The position numbers were made by a program, and so were the translations under genes. A stretch of DNA of 38,104 nt from Streptomyces albidochromogenes. Lineage in GTDB: Bacteria; Actinomycetota; Actinomycetes; Streptomycetales; Streptomycetaceae. Where the stretch lies: contig NZ_VBVX01000022.1 in the NCBI RefSeq assembly GCF_005981925.1, positions 1-38,104 on the forward strand. The letters are read 5' to 3'. The notes under the pieces are model-generated. The model was not told the origin of the DNA. It did no database searches and worked only from the letters and a program-made list of their open reading frames with translations. Every line of letters starts with the position of its first letter. The stretch's first letter is position 1. Of this stretch, positions 15,710-23,371 are shown in pieces.

Positions 15710-16596
15710 GAGGGGCTCCCTTCACGTACGGGGCCGACGGAGGCGACGGGAGCCGCGCCGACCGCCCCCGGCGGGGCGGAGGCGGACCGCGGCGCCCGGC
15801 GGGCCGGCCGCCGGTGCGGCGCCGGCTCCCGGGCCTCCGGCCGCGGCAGCCAGCGGGTCAGCCGGCGCCCCACGACCTCCACGGTCGTCGAGGTCAGCCA
15901 GCCGAGCAGACCGATCGTCGCCATGCCGACGAACACCCCGGGGTAGTCCACGACCGTGTAGTCCTGCCAGGTGCGGTAGCCCACCACGTACTCGCCGGAG
16001 ATCATCTCCGCCGAGATCACGCAGATCCACGAGACGCCGATTCCCACCGAGAGACCGCCGAGGATGCCCGGCAGGGCCCCGGGCAGCACCACCGCGCCGA
16101 GTACGCGCCACCGGCCGCCGCCCATGGTGCGCACCGCCTCCTCCCAGACCGGGGTGAGCGCGCGCACCGCGTGCCGGGTGGAGACCATGACCGGGAAGAA
16201 CGCGGCGGTGAAGGTGATGAAGACGATCCCCTGCTCGTTGCTGGGAAAGAGCAGGATCGCCACCGGCACCAGCGCGATCGCCGGTACGGGACGCAGTACT
16301 TCGAGCACCGGGCCCAGTACGTCGGCGGCGAACCGGGAGCGGGCGATCGCCGTGCCGACCACCACTCCCGCCACCGCCGCCAGGACGAAGCCGGACACGA
16401 TGCGGGTGAGGCTGTCGGCCAGGTCCTGCCAGTACGTGCCGCCGCCGACGCGCTGCCCGAAGGTGCGCGCCACCTCCGCCACCGTCGGGAACTGCTCGAA
16501 CCGGAGCCACATGTTCACGTCGTACGCCGTGAGCAGCTGCCACGCGCCGAGGGCGCCGGCGAGGGACCCCGCCCGCAGCAGGTGCCGCCGCGTCAT
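15706..16596 (-). CDS. ABC transporter permease (NitT/TauT/SsuC type)
   Basis: The protein has 296 residues and about six transmembrane helices, including VSGFVLAAVAGVVVGTAIA and the GFVFITFTAAFF-like segment near the middle. The EAA loop reads EEAVRTMGGGRWRVLGAVVLPGALP, where the permease docks on the ATPase. The C-terminal ~40 residues after the last helix are Pro/Arg/Ala-rich and unlikely to be membrane-embedded. It forms the channel for the solute delivered by the lipoprotein at 16593-17948, and overlaps both neighbours by four bases (ATGA at each junction). Confidence 0.9.
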   Translation of the reverse strand: MTRRHLLRAGSLAGALGAWQLLTAYDVNMWLRFEQFPTVAEVARTFGQRVGGGTYWQDLADSLTRIVSGFVLAAVAGVVVGTAIARSRFAADVLGPVLEVLRPVPAIALVPVAILLFPSNEQGIVFITFTAAFFPVMVSTRHAVRALTPVWEEAVRTMGGGRWRVLGAVVLPGALPGILGGLSVGIGVSWICVISAEMISGEYVVGYRTWQDYTVVDYPGVFVGMATIGLLGWLTSTTVEVVGRRLTRWLPRPEAREPAPHRRPARRAPRSASAPPGAVGAAPVASVGPVREGSPS

Positions 16597-17948
16597 GACG
16601 CTTCCCGCAGCGCCCGGTCGTACGGGACGGTGCGCGCGCCGGGCCGTGCGGCGGTGTACGCCCCGGCCGCCGCCGGGGTGACGAACGGCAGCAGCTTCGA
16701 GCCGTCGGCCACCCAGACCGCCTTGTCGGCGAACCAGGGCGTGCCGGTCGTGGTGTCGGGGACGTAGGCGGCGCGTACCGAGTCACCCGCGCCGGCCACG
16801 GCGGCCAGCAGTGCGGCGGGGGAGTCGAAGGTCCTGGTCGTGCCGTCCTTCAGCCACACCTCGCCGCGCGGGGCCGGCGGCCGGTCGGCGAGGGCCTTGG
16901 CGTACGTGCGGCCGTACACCCGCTTCAGGTACTGGTCGTCGACGAACGTGTCCACGTCCACGTCTGCGACCAGCCCGGCCGACTTCAGGACCGGGACGTC
17001 CTGCTTCAGGGCGTCCACCAGCGCCGGCTTGAGGGCCGGGGCGAAGGTGGCGATGCCCTGGGCACCGTTGTAGAGGTAGACGACCTCGGCGGGCAGCCCG
17101 GTGGCCGCGGCCACCGACTCGGCGGCGGCCACCGGCTTCTCGCGCAGGTGCTCCGTGGTGCGCACCTGCGCGCGCAGGAAGGCCTCGACCACGGCGGGCC
17201 GTTCCTTGGCGAAGCCCTCGCGCACGGTCACGCCGTGGAAGGTGGGCAGGTTCAGCTCGGCGCCGTCGTACAGCGCCTTCGCCCGGCCCTGGAAGGCGAG
17301 CAGCCCCGGCCAGGCGACGAACTGCGACAGGGCGTCCGCGCTGCCGGACTGCAGCGCGGAAGCGCCCACCGACGGCTGCTGGTTGAGCTTGCGGACGCCC
17401 TCGCGTGGGTCGATGCCGGCGCGCTCCAGGGCGCGTACGAGCGTGCCGTCGGCGGCCGAGCCGACCGACGTCGACACCTTCTTGCCCCGCAGGTCCTTCA
17501 GGGTCCGCAGCTTCGAACCGGGCGCGGTGACCACGGTGTTGAGGCCGCCGCGCAGGTTGTAGCCGGTGACGGAGACCAGGCGGGTCGGCCGGTTCAGCTG
17601 GGCGCCGCGTGCCGCGTTGATCAGGAGGGGGAAGTCGCCCATCGATCCGATGTCGACCTTCCCGGCCGTCATCTGGGCGGTGATCGGCGCCCCGGTGGCG
17701 TAGTCCTGCCAGCGGACCTTGTAGGTGACGCCGTCGCGCTTCCCGCGCTCGCGCAGCTCCTGTTCGAAGTAGCCGAGCCCGCGCAGCAGGGTGCCGGCGG
17801 TGACGGTGTTGATGGTCTTGGACTGGTAGCCGACGGTCACGGTGACCGTGTCGGAGCCGCCCGCGTTCGCGTCGCCGGCGCACCCCGTGGCGAGGGTCGC
17901 GGTCAGTGCGGTGGCGAGGGCGGCGGCAGTAAGTGCTGTGCGTGTCAT
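16593..17948 (-). CDS. ABC substrate-binding lipoprotein with C-terminal NosL-like domain
   Basis: The protein has 451 residues. Residues 1-23 form a lipoprotein signal with lipobox LATGC (Cys23). Residues ~35-340 form an SsuA/TauA/NMT1-type binding protein: VTVTVGYQSKTINTVTAGTL, a WQDYATGAPITAQMTAGKVD block and GDFPLLINAA, typical of sulfonate/taurine-type binding proteins. Residues ~362-451 do not belong to that fold: VWLKDGTTRTFDSPAALLA, then AYVPDTTTGTPWFADKAVWV and LLPFVTPAAAGAYTA follow the order of NosL-type domains (a (K)DG.(.)FD block, V.D..TG.W.....A..V, and P..FA..E.A..F). The Cys-x-Met motif that binds copper in NosL is absent. The extra domain may bind a redox partner or a second ligand. 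Confidence 0.82.
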   Translation of the reverse strand: MTRTALTAAALATALTATLATGCAGDANAGGSDTVTVTVGYQSKTINTVTAGTLLRGLGYFEQELRERGKRDGVTYKVRWQDYATGAPITAQMTAGKVDIGSMGDFPLLINAARGAQLNRPTRLVSVTGYNLRGGLNTVVTAPGSKLRTLKDLRGKKVSTSVGSAADGTLVRALERAGIDPREGVRKLNQQPSVGASALQSGSADALSQFVAWPGLLAFQGRAKALYDGAELNLPTFHGVTVREGFAKERPAVVEAFLRAQVRTTEHLREKPVAAAESVAAATGLPAEVVYLYNGAQGIATFAPALKPALVDALKQDVPVLKSAGLVADVDVDTFVDDQYLKRVYGRTYAKALADRPPAPRGEVWLKDGTTRTFDSPAALLAAVAGAGDSVRAAYVPDTTTGTPWFADKAVWVADGSKLLPFVTPAAAGAYTAARPGARTVPYDRALREAS

Positions 17949-17961
17949 GGTGGTGGGCCTC

Positions 17962-18189
17962 TCAGCGGAGCAGGTAGGGCATGTTGACCTCGACGGCGCC
18001 GGTGGGGCACCGGGCGGCGCACGGGCCGCAGTACCAGCACTCGTCGACGTGCATGTACGCCTTGCCGCTGTCCGGGTTGATCGCGAGCGAGTCGAGGGGG
18101 CACATGTCCACGCAGAGCGTGCATCCGTCGATGCACTTCGACTCGTCGATGGTCACGGGCACGTCGGCACGCTGGGGCGCCAGAGGCAT
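17962..18189 (-). CDS. 2x[4Fe-4S] ferredoxin, AprB-like
   Basis: The 75-residue protein has two cluster motifs: Cys19, 23, 26 and 30 (C-IDG-C-TL-C-VDM-CP), and Cys51, 54, 57 and 61 (C-WY-C-GP-C-AAR-CP). The first has three residues between its first two cysteines rather than two. The second half, DECWYCGPCAARCPTGAVEV, is close in pattern to AprB, the electron-transfer subunit of adenylylsulfate reductase, although the C-terminal extension of AprB is missing. It probably delivers electrons to or from the operon's flavoprotein. The ATG at 18189 has GGAG eight bases upstream. The substrate-binding gene starts 13 bases downstream, and gntR lies upstream across 74 polypyrimidine-rich bases. Confidence 0.9.
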   Translation of the reverse strand: MPLAPQRADVPVTIDESKCIDGCTLCVDMCPLDSLAINPDSGKAYMHVDECWYCGPCAARCPTGAVEVNMPYLLR

Positions 18190-18263
18190 GGCTGTCTCCA
18201 GGAGGGAAGAGGCGGGACAGAGAAGGAGAGGGAGAAGGAGAAGAAGGCGACGCGGGACGGGCG

Positions 18264-19052
18264 TCAGGGGGAGCGGTGCAGCAGCCCGCTCATGGTGATG
18301 CGGTCGCCCCGGAAGCGGATGAACTCGAGGTCCACCGGACGCCCGTCGCGCAGGTGCGTGAGCCGCTCCAGCATGAGCACGGCCGCGCCGCGCGGGGCCT
18401 CCAGCACGGCGGCGGAGTGCGCGTCCGCGTTGACCGCTTCGAGGGTGATGTCGGCCGTGCCGAGCGGTTGCCCGCTGAGCCGCTCGATGAGCCGGAACAC
18501 GTCGTTGTGCTCCAGGTCGCAGGTGAGCAGGCCGGCACCGATGTCCATCGGGATGTAGGTCAGGTCGAGCGAGAGGGGGAGGCCCCCCAGCCTGCGCAGC
18601 CGCTCGACGCAGAGCACGTCGGCGTGTTCGGGAAGCCCCAGCCGCCGCGCGACCGGGGCGGGAGCGGAGACCGGCCCGGCCGTACGCACCTCGTTGGTCA
18701 CCTCGCCGTGTTCGCGCAGGGTCTCGGCGAGCCCCTGGAGCCGGTCGAGGCCGTGCGGGTACTTCTCGGCCACCAGGACCGTCCCCACGCCCGGCTGACG
18801 TTCCACGAGTCCTTCCGTACGCAGCAGGTCCAGGGCCTGGCGCACGGTGTTGCGGGACACGCCGTAGTCCGCGCCGATCCTGCCCTCCAGAGGCAGGACA
18901 CCGCCGGGGAATCCGGTGGTGCGCGCCTGGTGCCGCAGCAGGTCGGCCAGCTGACGGGCACGGTCCGCGCGCAGTCGCCGGCGCGCGGCGGCTGCCTGAA
19001 GAGGGGGCGCGGCGTGCTCACGGATGCGTTCGGCTGGCATGCGCTGGACCAT
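18264..19052 (-). CDS. GntR family regulator with UTRA effector domain (HutC type)
   Basis: The protein has about 262 residues from the ATG at 19052, with the ATG at 19040 as alternative; neither has a clear ribosome-binding site. The winged helix-turn-helix spans roughly residues 40-110: LPLEGRIGADYGVSRNTVRQ, LDLLRTEGLVERQPGVGTVL. The C-terminal half is a UTRA domain (VSAPAPVARRLG, LCVERLRRLGGLPLSLDLTYIP, SAAVLEAPRGAAVLMLERLTH, DLEFIRFRGDRITM), which in HutC-type regulators binds a small effector. It is the first gene of the ferredoxin/ABC/flavoprotein operon and probably its regulator. A 5-bp-armed inverted repeat overlaps its start codon and is a likely autoregulatory operator. Confidence 0.88.
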   Translation of the reverse strand: MVQRMPAERIREHAAPPLQAAAARRRLRADRARQLADLLRHQARTTGFPGGVLPLEGRIGADYGVSRNTVRQALDLLRTEGLVERQPGVGTVLVAEKYPHGLDRLQGLAETLREHGEVTNEVRTAGPVSAPAPVARRLGLPEHADVLCVERLRRLGGLPLSLDLTYIPMDIGAGLLTCDLEHNDVFRLIERLSGQPLGTADITLEAVNADAHSAAVLEAPRGAAVLMLERLTHLRDGRPVDLEFIRFRGDRITMSGLLHRSP

Positions 19053-19064
19053 ACCGACCGTATG
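19050..19064. promoter_or_regulatory. Inverted repeat CATAC-N5-GTATG over the gntR start, candidate operator
   Basis: CATAC (19050-19054) and GTATG (19060-19064) are exact reverse complements around CGACC. The repeat covers the gntR initiation codon and the bases just upstream, so binding there would block transcription or initiation of the operon. Such a short symmetric site is in line with GntR-family operators. Confidence 0.5.
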
Positions 19065-19179
19065 CGCCCCGTGGTGTTGCGGCAGTATTGCGCCACCTAC
19101 CGCACTGACCGAACCCGCTGTGACCTGCGGTTTCTTCAAGGCCGACGGAAGATCTGCCACACCGGGCGGCCCGGTCGCG

Positions 19180-19965
19180 TCAGCACGGCTGCCGCCACAC
19201 CCCCAGGTCCAGCTTCTTGCGCATCGAACTGAACCCGAGCTTTCGCGCACGCGCGCAGAAGTCGCCCACCGCGACGGCGTACTCGACGTGCAGGACCGCC
19301 TTGCCCGCCTTCACGAAGGGCGTGAGGGCCGCGCATTCGCCGTACTGCGCGCACTCCTCGTTCACCGCGAAGTCGAAGTCCCCGACCAGGGAGGGGATCT
19401 GCGGCAGGTCGTTCTTCAGGCCCACCGACATGCCCCGCGCGTGCGCGAGGCCGGCGAGCATGCGGTTGTACGCGAGCTGGTCGGCGGCGGTCAGGGGGAA
19501 GCCCGTGTCGTTGAGGTAGCCGTCCATCAGATCCGGCTCGACCGCGTCGAAGCCCTTGTCCCGGCACATGTCGAACCGCTCGGCCATCAGCGGGCGCAGG
19601 ACGTCCAGTCGGCGGATGTCGAGCCAGCGTTCGCCGCCCCACCCGTTGCCGCGGCCCAGGACGGCGGCCGGGAAGTCCCGCCGGTCGGGACGGAACGACT
19701 CCCACGCGCCGGCGTTGATGTAGCAGATGACCCTGCGGCCGTCGCGGTGCAGCCGGCGCACCGTACGCGCGTCGTTCTCGAATCCGTCGATGTCGTAGAC
19801 GGGCACGTCGACCCGGCCGTCGACATGCCCGTCCAGCTGCCACTGCCAGGCCGTGCCGACCGCCGGCCGCCACGGCCGCACGGGGGACGGCTCGGGACCG
19901 GGCGACGAACAGGCCGCCAGCAGGGCCAGCAGGCACAGCAGCCACAGCGGGCGCACGCGGGTCAT
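19180..19965 (-). CDS. GH114 endo-alpha-1,4-polygalactosaminidase-like lipoprotein
   Basis: The protein has 261 residues. A lipoprotein signal precedes lipobox LAAC with Cys19. The TIM-barrel domain matches GH114 (fungal Ega3, PelA N-terminal hydrolase): VYDIDGFENDA, VICYINAGAWESFRPD (residues 79-94), FDAVEPDLMDGY with Asp145 and the NEECAQYGEC block with Glu203/Glu204, which are the expected catalytic acid positions of the family. These enzymes cut alpha-1,4-linked galactosamine polymers. It is the last gene of the polysaccharide operon; its ATG overlaps the spherulin gene stop as ATGA (19962-19965). It is likely to trim or release the polymer made by the operon, at the outer face of the membrane. 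Confidence 0.87.
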   Translation of the reverse strand: MTRVRPLWLLCLLALLAACSSPGPEPSPVRPWRPAVGTAWQWQLDGHVDGRVDVPVYDIDGFENDARTVRRLHRDGRRVICYINAGAWESFRPDRRDFPAAVLGRGNGWGGERWLDIRRLDVLRPLMAERFDMCRDKGFDAVEPDLMDGYLNDTGFPLTAADQLAYNRMLAGLAHARGMSVGLKNDLPQIPSLVGDFDFAVNEECAQYGECAALTPFVKAGKAVLHVEYAVAVGDFCARARKLGFSSMRKKLDLGVWRQPC

Positions 19966-20660
19966 GAAGCCTTCCGGTGCAGTACGGGCGGCAGGAGCGA
20001 CCAGGGGTTCGGGCCGTGACCCGGCACCGCGCAGTGCACGGCGGCGCGGCGCAGCGCGGCTGTCCGGGCGGCCAGCGCGCACAGTCCGGCCGGCACGCCG
20101 TGGACGAGGTGGCAGAACCGTTCCGGCGGGTGGGCCGCGGTCCAGGCGGGGGCCGCGGGCGCCGCCGAGTACGCGGCCCAGTCGCCCTCGAAGGTGACCA
20201 GCAGATCGGCGACCGCCGCGTAGCCCGGGGCCGGGTGGACACCCGGGTTGAGGACGACCGTACGGCCTCCCCTGGAGCGCGCCGCCCGGGCGAGGCGCCG
20301 GTAGTGGCGCACCGCCCCGGACGCGCAGGCGGCCTGGTCCAGGAAGAAGCCGTCGGTGGCGTACCAGTCGCGGTACCGGTCGAAGTCGGCCGCGACCGTA
20401 CGCAGCGGCCGCCGGCCGTAGTCGGTGTCCACGTACCCGAGCAGCGGCACCCCCGCCGCCCGCAGAGCGCGGGCGGCGGCGGTGAAGGACGGCTCCGGCG
20501 CGTGGCCGGGGCCGTCCGCGACGTTGAGCACCACGCCGTACAGCAGGGGCGCGGACTCGACGAGCGCCCACCAGGCGCCGGGGTCGACGGCAGGGTGCAC
20601 GTACATCGGCACGAGCAGCTTCGCCGGCGGTACGCACCCCGGCTCGGGCCGCACGCTCAC
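19962..20660 (-). CDS. Spherulin-4 / GH135-like glycoside hydrolase
   Basis: The protein has about 232 residues from the GTG at 20660, which overlaps the upstream epimerase stop as GTGA. Spherulin-4 family marks are LLVPMYVHPAVDPGAWW (residues 15-31), VVLNVADGPGHAPEPSF (43-59), LLGYVDTDYGRRP (73-85), DGFFLDQ (103-109), VVLNPGVHP (135-143) and LVTFEGDW (154-161). The fungal member Sph3 (GH135) cleaves N-acetylgalactosamine-rich galactosaminogalactan. The acidic pair of Sph3 (DE) reads DQ here (Asp108-Gln109), while the later Glu158 is kept. No signal peptide is visible, unlike the neighbouring GH114 protein, so it may be cytoplasmic or exported by another route. Confidence 0.83.
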   Translation of the reverse strand: MSVRPEPGCVPPAKLLVPMYVHPAVDPGAWWALVESAPLLYGVVLNVADGPGHAPEPSFTAAARALRAAGVPLLGYVDTDYGRRPLRTVAADFDRYRDWYATDGFFLDQAACASGAVRHYRRLARAARSRGGRTVVLNPGVHPAPGYAAVADLLVTFEGDWAAYSAAPAAPAWTAAHPPERFCHLVHGVPAGLCALAARTAALRRAAVHCAVPGHGPNPWSLLPPVLHRKAS

Positions 20661-21562
20661 CGGGCCGCCGGGGCCGGGGTCCCGGCCGGGCCCGCCCGCC
20701 ACAGGTCGGACAGCGAGTCGGCGAGCACCCGCCCCGGCTCCCAGCCGAGCGCGGCCCGCGCCGCCGTGATGTCCGCGCACTGCCAGGAGACCGCGGACGA
20801 ACGGGCCGAACCGCTGCTCGTCTCCTCGACGCGGCCGGCGAACCCGGCGGCCCGCACCAGCCCGTCGGCGATCTCGCGGACCACGGTGGCCCGGCCGCTG
20901 CCGATGTTGAGCACGTCCGGCAGCGGCCCGGGAGCCGTCGCCGCCAGGACGGCGGCCCGCGCCACGTCCCGTACGTCCACGAAATCGCGGTACGCCGACA
21001 GGTCGCCGACCCGGACGGTCCCCGACTTCCGGGCCCGGCGCAGTTCTCCGGCGAGCCGTCCGGGCAGCCCGGCGGCCGGCGCGCCAGGTCCGACCGGGTT
21101 GAACACCCGCAGGACGACGGCGTCGAGACCGGCGGCCCTCACGGCCGCCGTGCCGGCGAGCTTCGTCGCCCCGTACGGGCCCTGGGGGCGGGTCGGCGCG
21201 TCCTCGGCGACGGCTTCGCCGGGCGCGGTCGGGCCGTACTCGGCCGCCGAGCCGAGGTGGACGAGGCGCGCTCCGGGCGCCGCCGCGCCCATCGCCTCGC
21301 AGAGCGCCGCCGGCCCGCGGGCGTTGACGTCGGTCATGCGGACCGCGCTGCCCGTCACCAGGCCCGCGCAGTTGACGACGACGTCGGGCGCCGCCGTGCG
21401 CAGCGCGTCCGCGAGGACGTCGGGGCCGGCGGTCAGATCGAGCGGCACACCGGCGGCCGGTGACCGGCCGCCGACGAGCAGCCGCACGCCCGGAAGGGCG
21501 CGCAGCTGCTCGGCGGTGTGCCCGCCCAGGAACCCGGTGGAGCCGAGGACGAGAACACGCAT
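20657..21562 (-). CDS. NAD-dependent epimerase/reductase (SDR, extended type)
   Basis: The protein has 301 residues. The Rossmann motif GSTGFLGG (G7-x-x-G10-x-x-G13) binds NAD(P). The catalytic triad region has HLGSAAEYG and YGATK (Tyr and Lys). The extended-SDR C-terminal block reads RDFVDVRDVARA. It probably acts on a nucleotide sugar as a C4-epimerase or a 4-keto reductase; the sequence does not tell which. The ATG at 21562 is preferred; a GTG at 21577 overlaps the upstream nucleotidyltransferase stop and is possible. It sits between nucleotidyltransferase and spherulin genes, with both junctions overlapping or nearly so. Confidence 0.87.
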   Translation of the reverse strand: MRVLVLGSTGFLGGHTAEQLRALPGVRLLVGGRSPAAGVPLDLTAGPDVLADALRTAAPDVVVNCAGLVTGSAVRMTDVNARGPAALCEAMGAAAPGARLVHLGSAAEYGPTAPGEAVAEDAPTRPQGPYGATKLAGTAAVRAAGLDAVVLRVFNPVGPGAPAAGLPGRLAGELRRARKSGTVRVGDLSAYRDFVDVRDVARAAVLAATAPGPLPDVLNIGSGRATVVREIADGLVRAAGFAGRVEETSSGSARSSAVSWQCADITAARAALGWEPGRVLADSLSDLWRAGPAGTPAPAAR

Positions 21563-21569
21563 GTGCCGC

Positions 21570-22283
21570 TCACGCACCCTTGAGGAGCAGGCCGCGGTGC
21601 GTGGTGAACTCCGCGTTGGCCCGGTCGTAGTCGTCGGGGCGGCCGATGTCGAGCCAGTAGCCGTCGAACTCGTAGGCGTGCGGGGGCTTCTCGGCGGCGA
21701 GCAGGTCCAGTACCAGTTCGTCGAAGCCGAGCGGCAGGCCCGGCGTGTACCCGGCGAGGGTCTCCCGGGAGAGTCCGTACACGCCCATGGAGACCCGGTA
21801 GTCCATGCTCGGCTTCTCCGCGAAGCCGGTGACCCGGCCCCCCTCGGTCGTCAGGACGCCGAAGTCGATGGCGACCTTGCGGGCGTACGTGGCGACGGTG
21901 AGCGGGGCCCCGGAGGCCCGGTGTGACCGGACGACCTCGCCGTAGTCGAGATCGGTGAGGATGTCGCCGTTCATCACCAGGAAGTCGTCCGGGAGCCTGT
22001 CCATCATGGTGAGCAGGGGGCCCATCGTGCCGAGCGGGCTGTCCTCGGTGGAGTACCCCACGCGCAGGCCCCACTGGGACCCGTTGCCGACGTACGCGCG
22101 GATGATGTGGCCCAGATGACCGATGGCTATCGTGCAGCTGGTGAAGCCGCTCGCGGCCAGCTGCCGGAGCACGATCTCCAGGATCGCGTGCTGGTCGCCG
22201 ATGGGCACGAGCGGCTTGGGAAGCGCCGTCGTGTACGGCCGCAGCCGAACGCCCTTGCCACCGGCGAGGATCACTGCATGCAT
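21570..22283 (-). CDS. Sugar-1-phosphate nucleotidyltransferase
   Basis: The protein has 237 residues. The N-terminal signature LAGGKGVRLRPYTTALPKPL (residues 6-25) binds NTP, with the catalytic Arg and the PKPLVPI Lys. MNGDILTDLDYGE supplies the metal-binding Asp, GFAEKP the second catalytic Lys region, and GYWLDIGRPDDY the family C-terminal block. It activates a sugar-1-phosphate to an NDP-sugar in the cytoplasm. Relatives act on glucose-, mannose- or heptose-1-phosphate, so the sugar is not certain. The ATG start lies 33 bases after the dehydratase stop. It feeds precursor to the 4,6-dehydratase and epimerase of the same operon. Confidence 0.9.
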   Translation of the reverse strand: MHAVILAGGKGVRLRPYTTALPKPLVPIGDQHAILEIVLRQLAASGFTSCTIAIGHLGHIIRAYVGNGSQWGLRVGYSTEDSPLGTMGPLLTMMDRLPDDFLVMNGDILTDLDYGEVVRSHRASGAPLTVATYARKVAIDFGVLTTEGGRVTGFAEKPSMDYRVSMGVYGLSRETLAGYTPGLPLGFDELVLDLLAAEKPPHAYEFDGYWLDIGRPDDYDRANAEFTTHRGLLLKGA

Positions 22284-22315
22284 GGAAGTCCCCTGTACGT
22301 CGCGTGCGGTCGTGG

Positions 22316-23323
22316 TCAGATGTTGTAGATGCCGGTCTTGTAGCGGGAGAGGTTGCCGGGGTCGCGGAAGAAGTCGATGGTGTGGCCGAGCCCCTCCTCC
22401 AGGCCGGCCAGAGGCTTCCAGCCGGTGGCGGTGCGCAGCCGCGTGGCGTCCGCGACCAGGCGCATCACCTCGGAGTTGGCGGGCCGGATGCGCTGTTCGT
22501 CCTCGCGCACGTCGAGATCGGCGTCCATCAGCTTGCCGATGAGCCGGGTGAGTTCGCCCACCGAGATCTCCCCGCCGGTGCCGGCGTTGAAGGTCCGCCC
22601 GACGACCGCCTCGGCGGGCGCGGTGCCGACGGCGAGGAAGGCGCGTGCGGTGTCCTTCACGTAGAGGAAGTCACGGGTGGGACGCAGGTCCCCGAGGGTG
22701 ATCGTCCGCTCGCCCGCGGCGACCTGGCCGATGACGGTCGGGATGACCGCCCGCATCGACTGGCGCGGCCCGAAGGTGTTGAAGGGGCGCAGGGTCACGA
22801 CGGGGGTGGCGAAGCTGGCGTGGTAGCTGTCGGCGAGCCGGTCGCCCCCCGCCTTCGACGCGGCGTACGGCGACTGGGTGCTGATCGGGTGGTCCTCGGT
22901 GATCGGCACGGTCTGCGCCGTGCCGTACGTCTCGCTCGTCGAGGTGTGCACGAGGCGCGGGGTGCCCTGCCGGCGCACCGCCTCCAGGACGTTGAGGGTG
23001 CCCGTGACGTTGGTGTCCACGTAACTGTGCGGGGCCTGGTAGGAGTACGGGATCGCGATGAGGGCGGCCAGGTGGTAGACGGCCTCGGCGCCTTCGATGA
23101 GCTGGTTGACCGAGCCCGGGTCGCGGACGTCGCCGAGGACGATCTCGACCTGGTCGAGCGTCTCGGCGGAGAGGGTCTCCAGCCACCCGTAGGAGGAGAA
23201 GGAGTTGTACTGCGCCATCGCGCGGACCCGGTGGCCGGCCGCGACGAGCGCCTCGGTGAGGTGGGAGCCGATGAAGCCCTCGGCGCCGGTGACGGCGACG
23301 AGTGACGGTGCTGGTGCGGTCAC
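22316..23323 (-). CDS. NDP-sugar 4,6-dehydratase, LegB-like extended SDR
   Basis: The protein has 335 residues. VTGAEGFIGSHLTEAL (residues 11-26) binds NAD. MAQYNSFSSYGWLE is characteristic of the LegB-like branch of UDP-GlcNAc 4,6-dehydratases. The active site has HTSTSETYGTAQ and YAASK, followed by RPFNTFGPRQSMRAVIPT and EQRIRPANSEV. Members convert an NDP-hexose to a 4-keto-6-deoxy sugar; a C4-epimerase role is a less likely alternative. In this operon it could make a 6-deoxy amino sugar as a second component of the polymer. The membrane-protein stop lies 48 bases downstream. The ATG start has the usual GAGGAG-like bases upstream. Confidence 0.87.
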   Translation of the reverse strand: MTAPAPSLVAVTGAEGFIGSHLTEALVAAGHRVRAMAQYNSFSSYGWLETLSAETLDQVEIVLGDVRDPGSVNQLIEGAEAVYHLAALIAIPYSYQAPHSYVDTNVTGTLNVLEAVRRQGTPRLVHTSTSETYGTAQTVPITEDHPISTQSPYAASKAGGDRLADSYHASFATPVVTLRPFNTFGPRQSMRAVIPTVIGQVAAGERTITLGDLRPTRDFLYVKDTARAFLAVGTAPAEAVVGRTFNAGTGGEISVGELTRLIGKLMDADLDVREDEQRIRPANSEVMRLVADATRLRTATGWKPLAGLEEGLGHTIDFFRDPGNLSRYKTGIYNI

Positions 23324-23371
23324 AGGGGTGCTCCTCTGTCGGTGACGGTGGTGCGGGAAGGTGAGCGGGGT

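Noticed and set aside
14931-15725. N-terminal ~265 residues of the 1180-codon flavoprotein frame, suggesting an even larger fusion
   Set aside because: That part is an off-frame reading of the ABC ATPase gene. The flavoprotein has its own ATG at 14930 after the ATPase stop.
18190-18263. Polypurine tract (GAGAAGGAGAGGG type) on the plus strand upstream of the ferredoxin
   Set aside because: Considered as a regulatory repeat, but it is irregular, has no fixed unit and includes the ferredoxin ribosome-binding site area; not enough to call.
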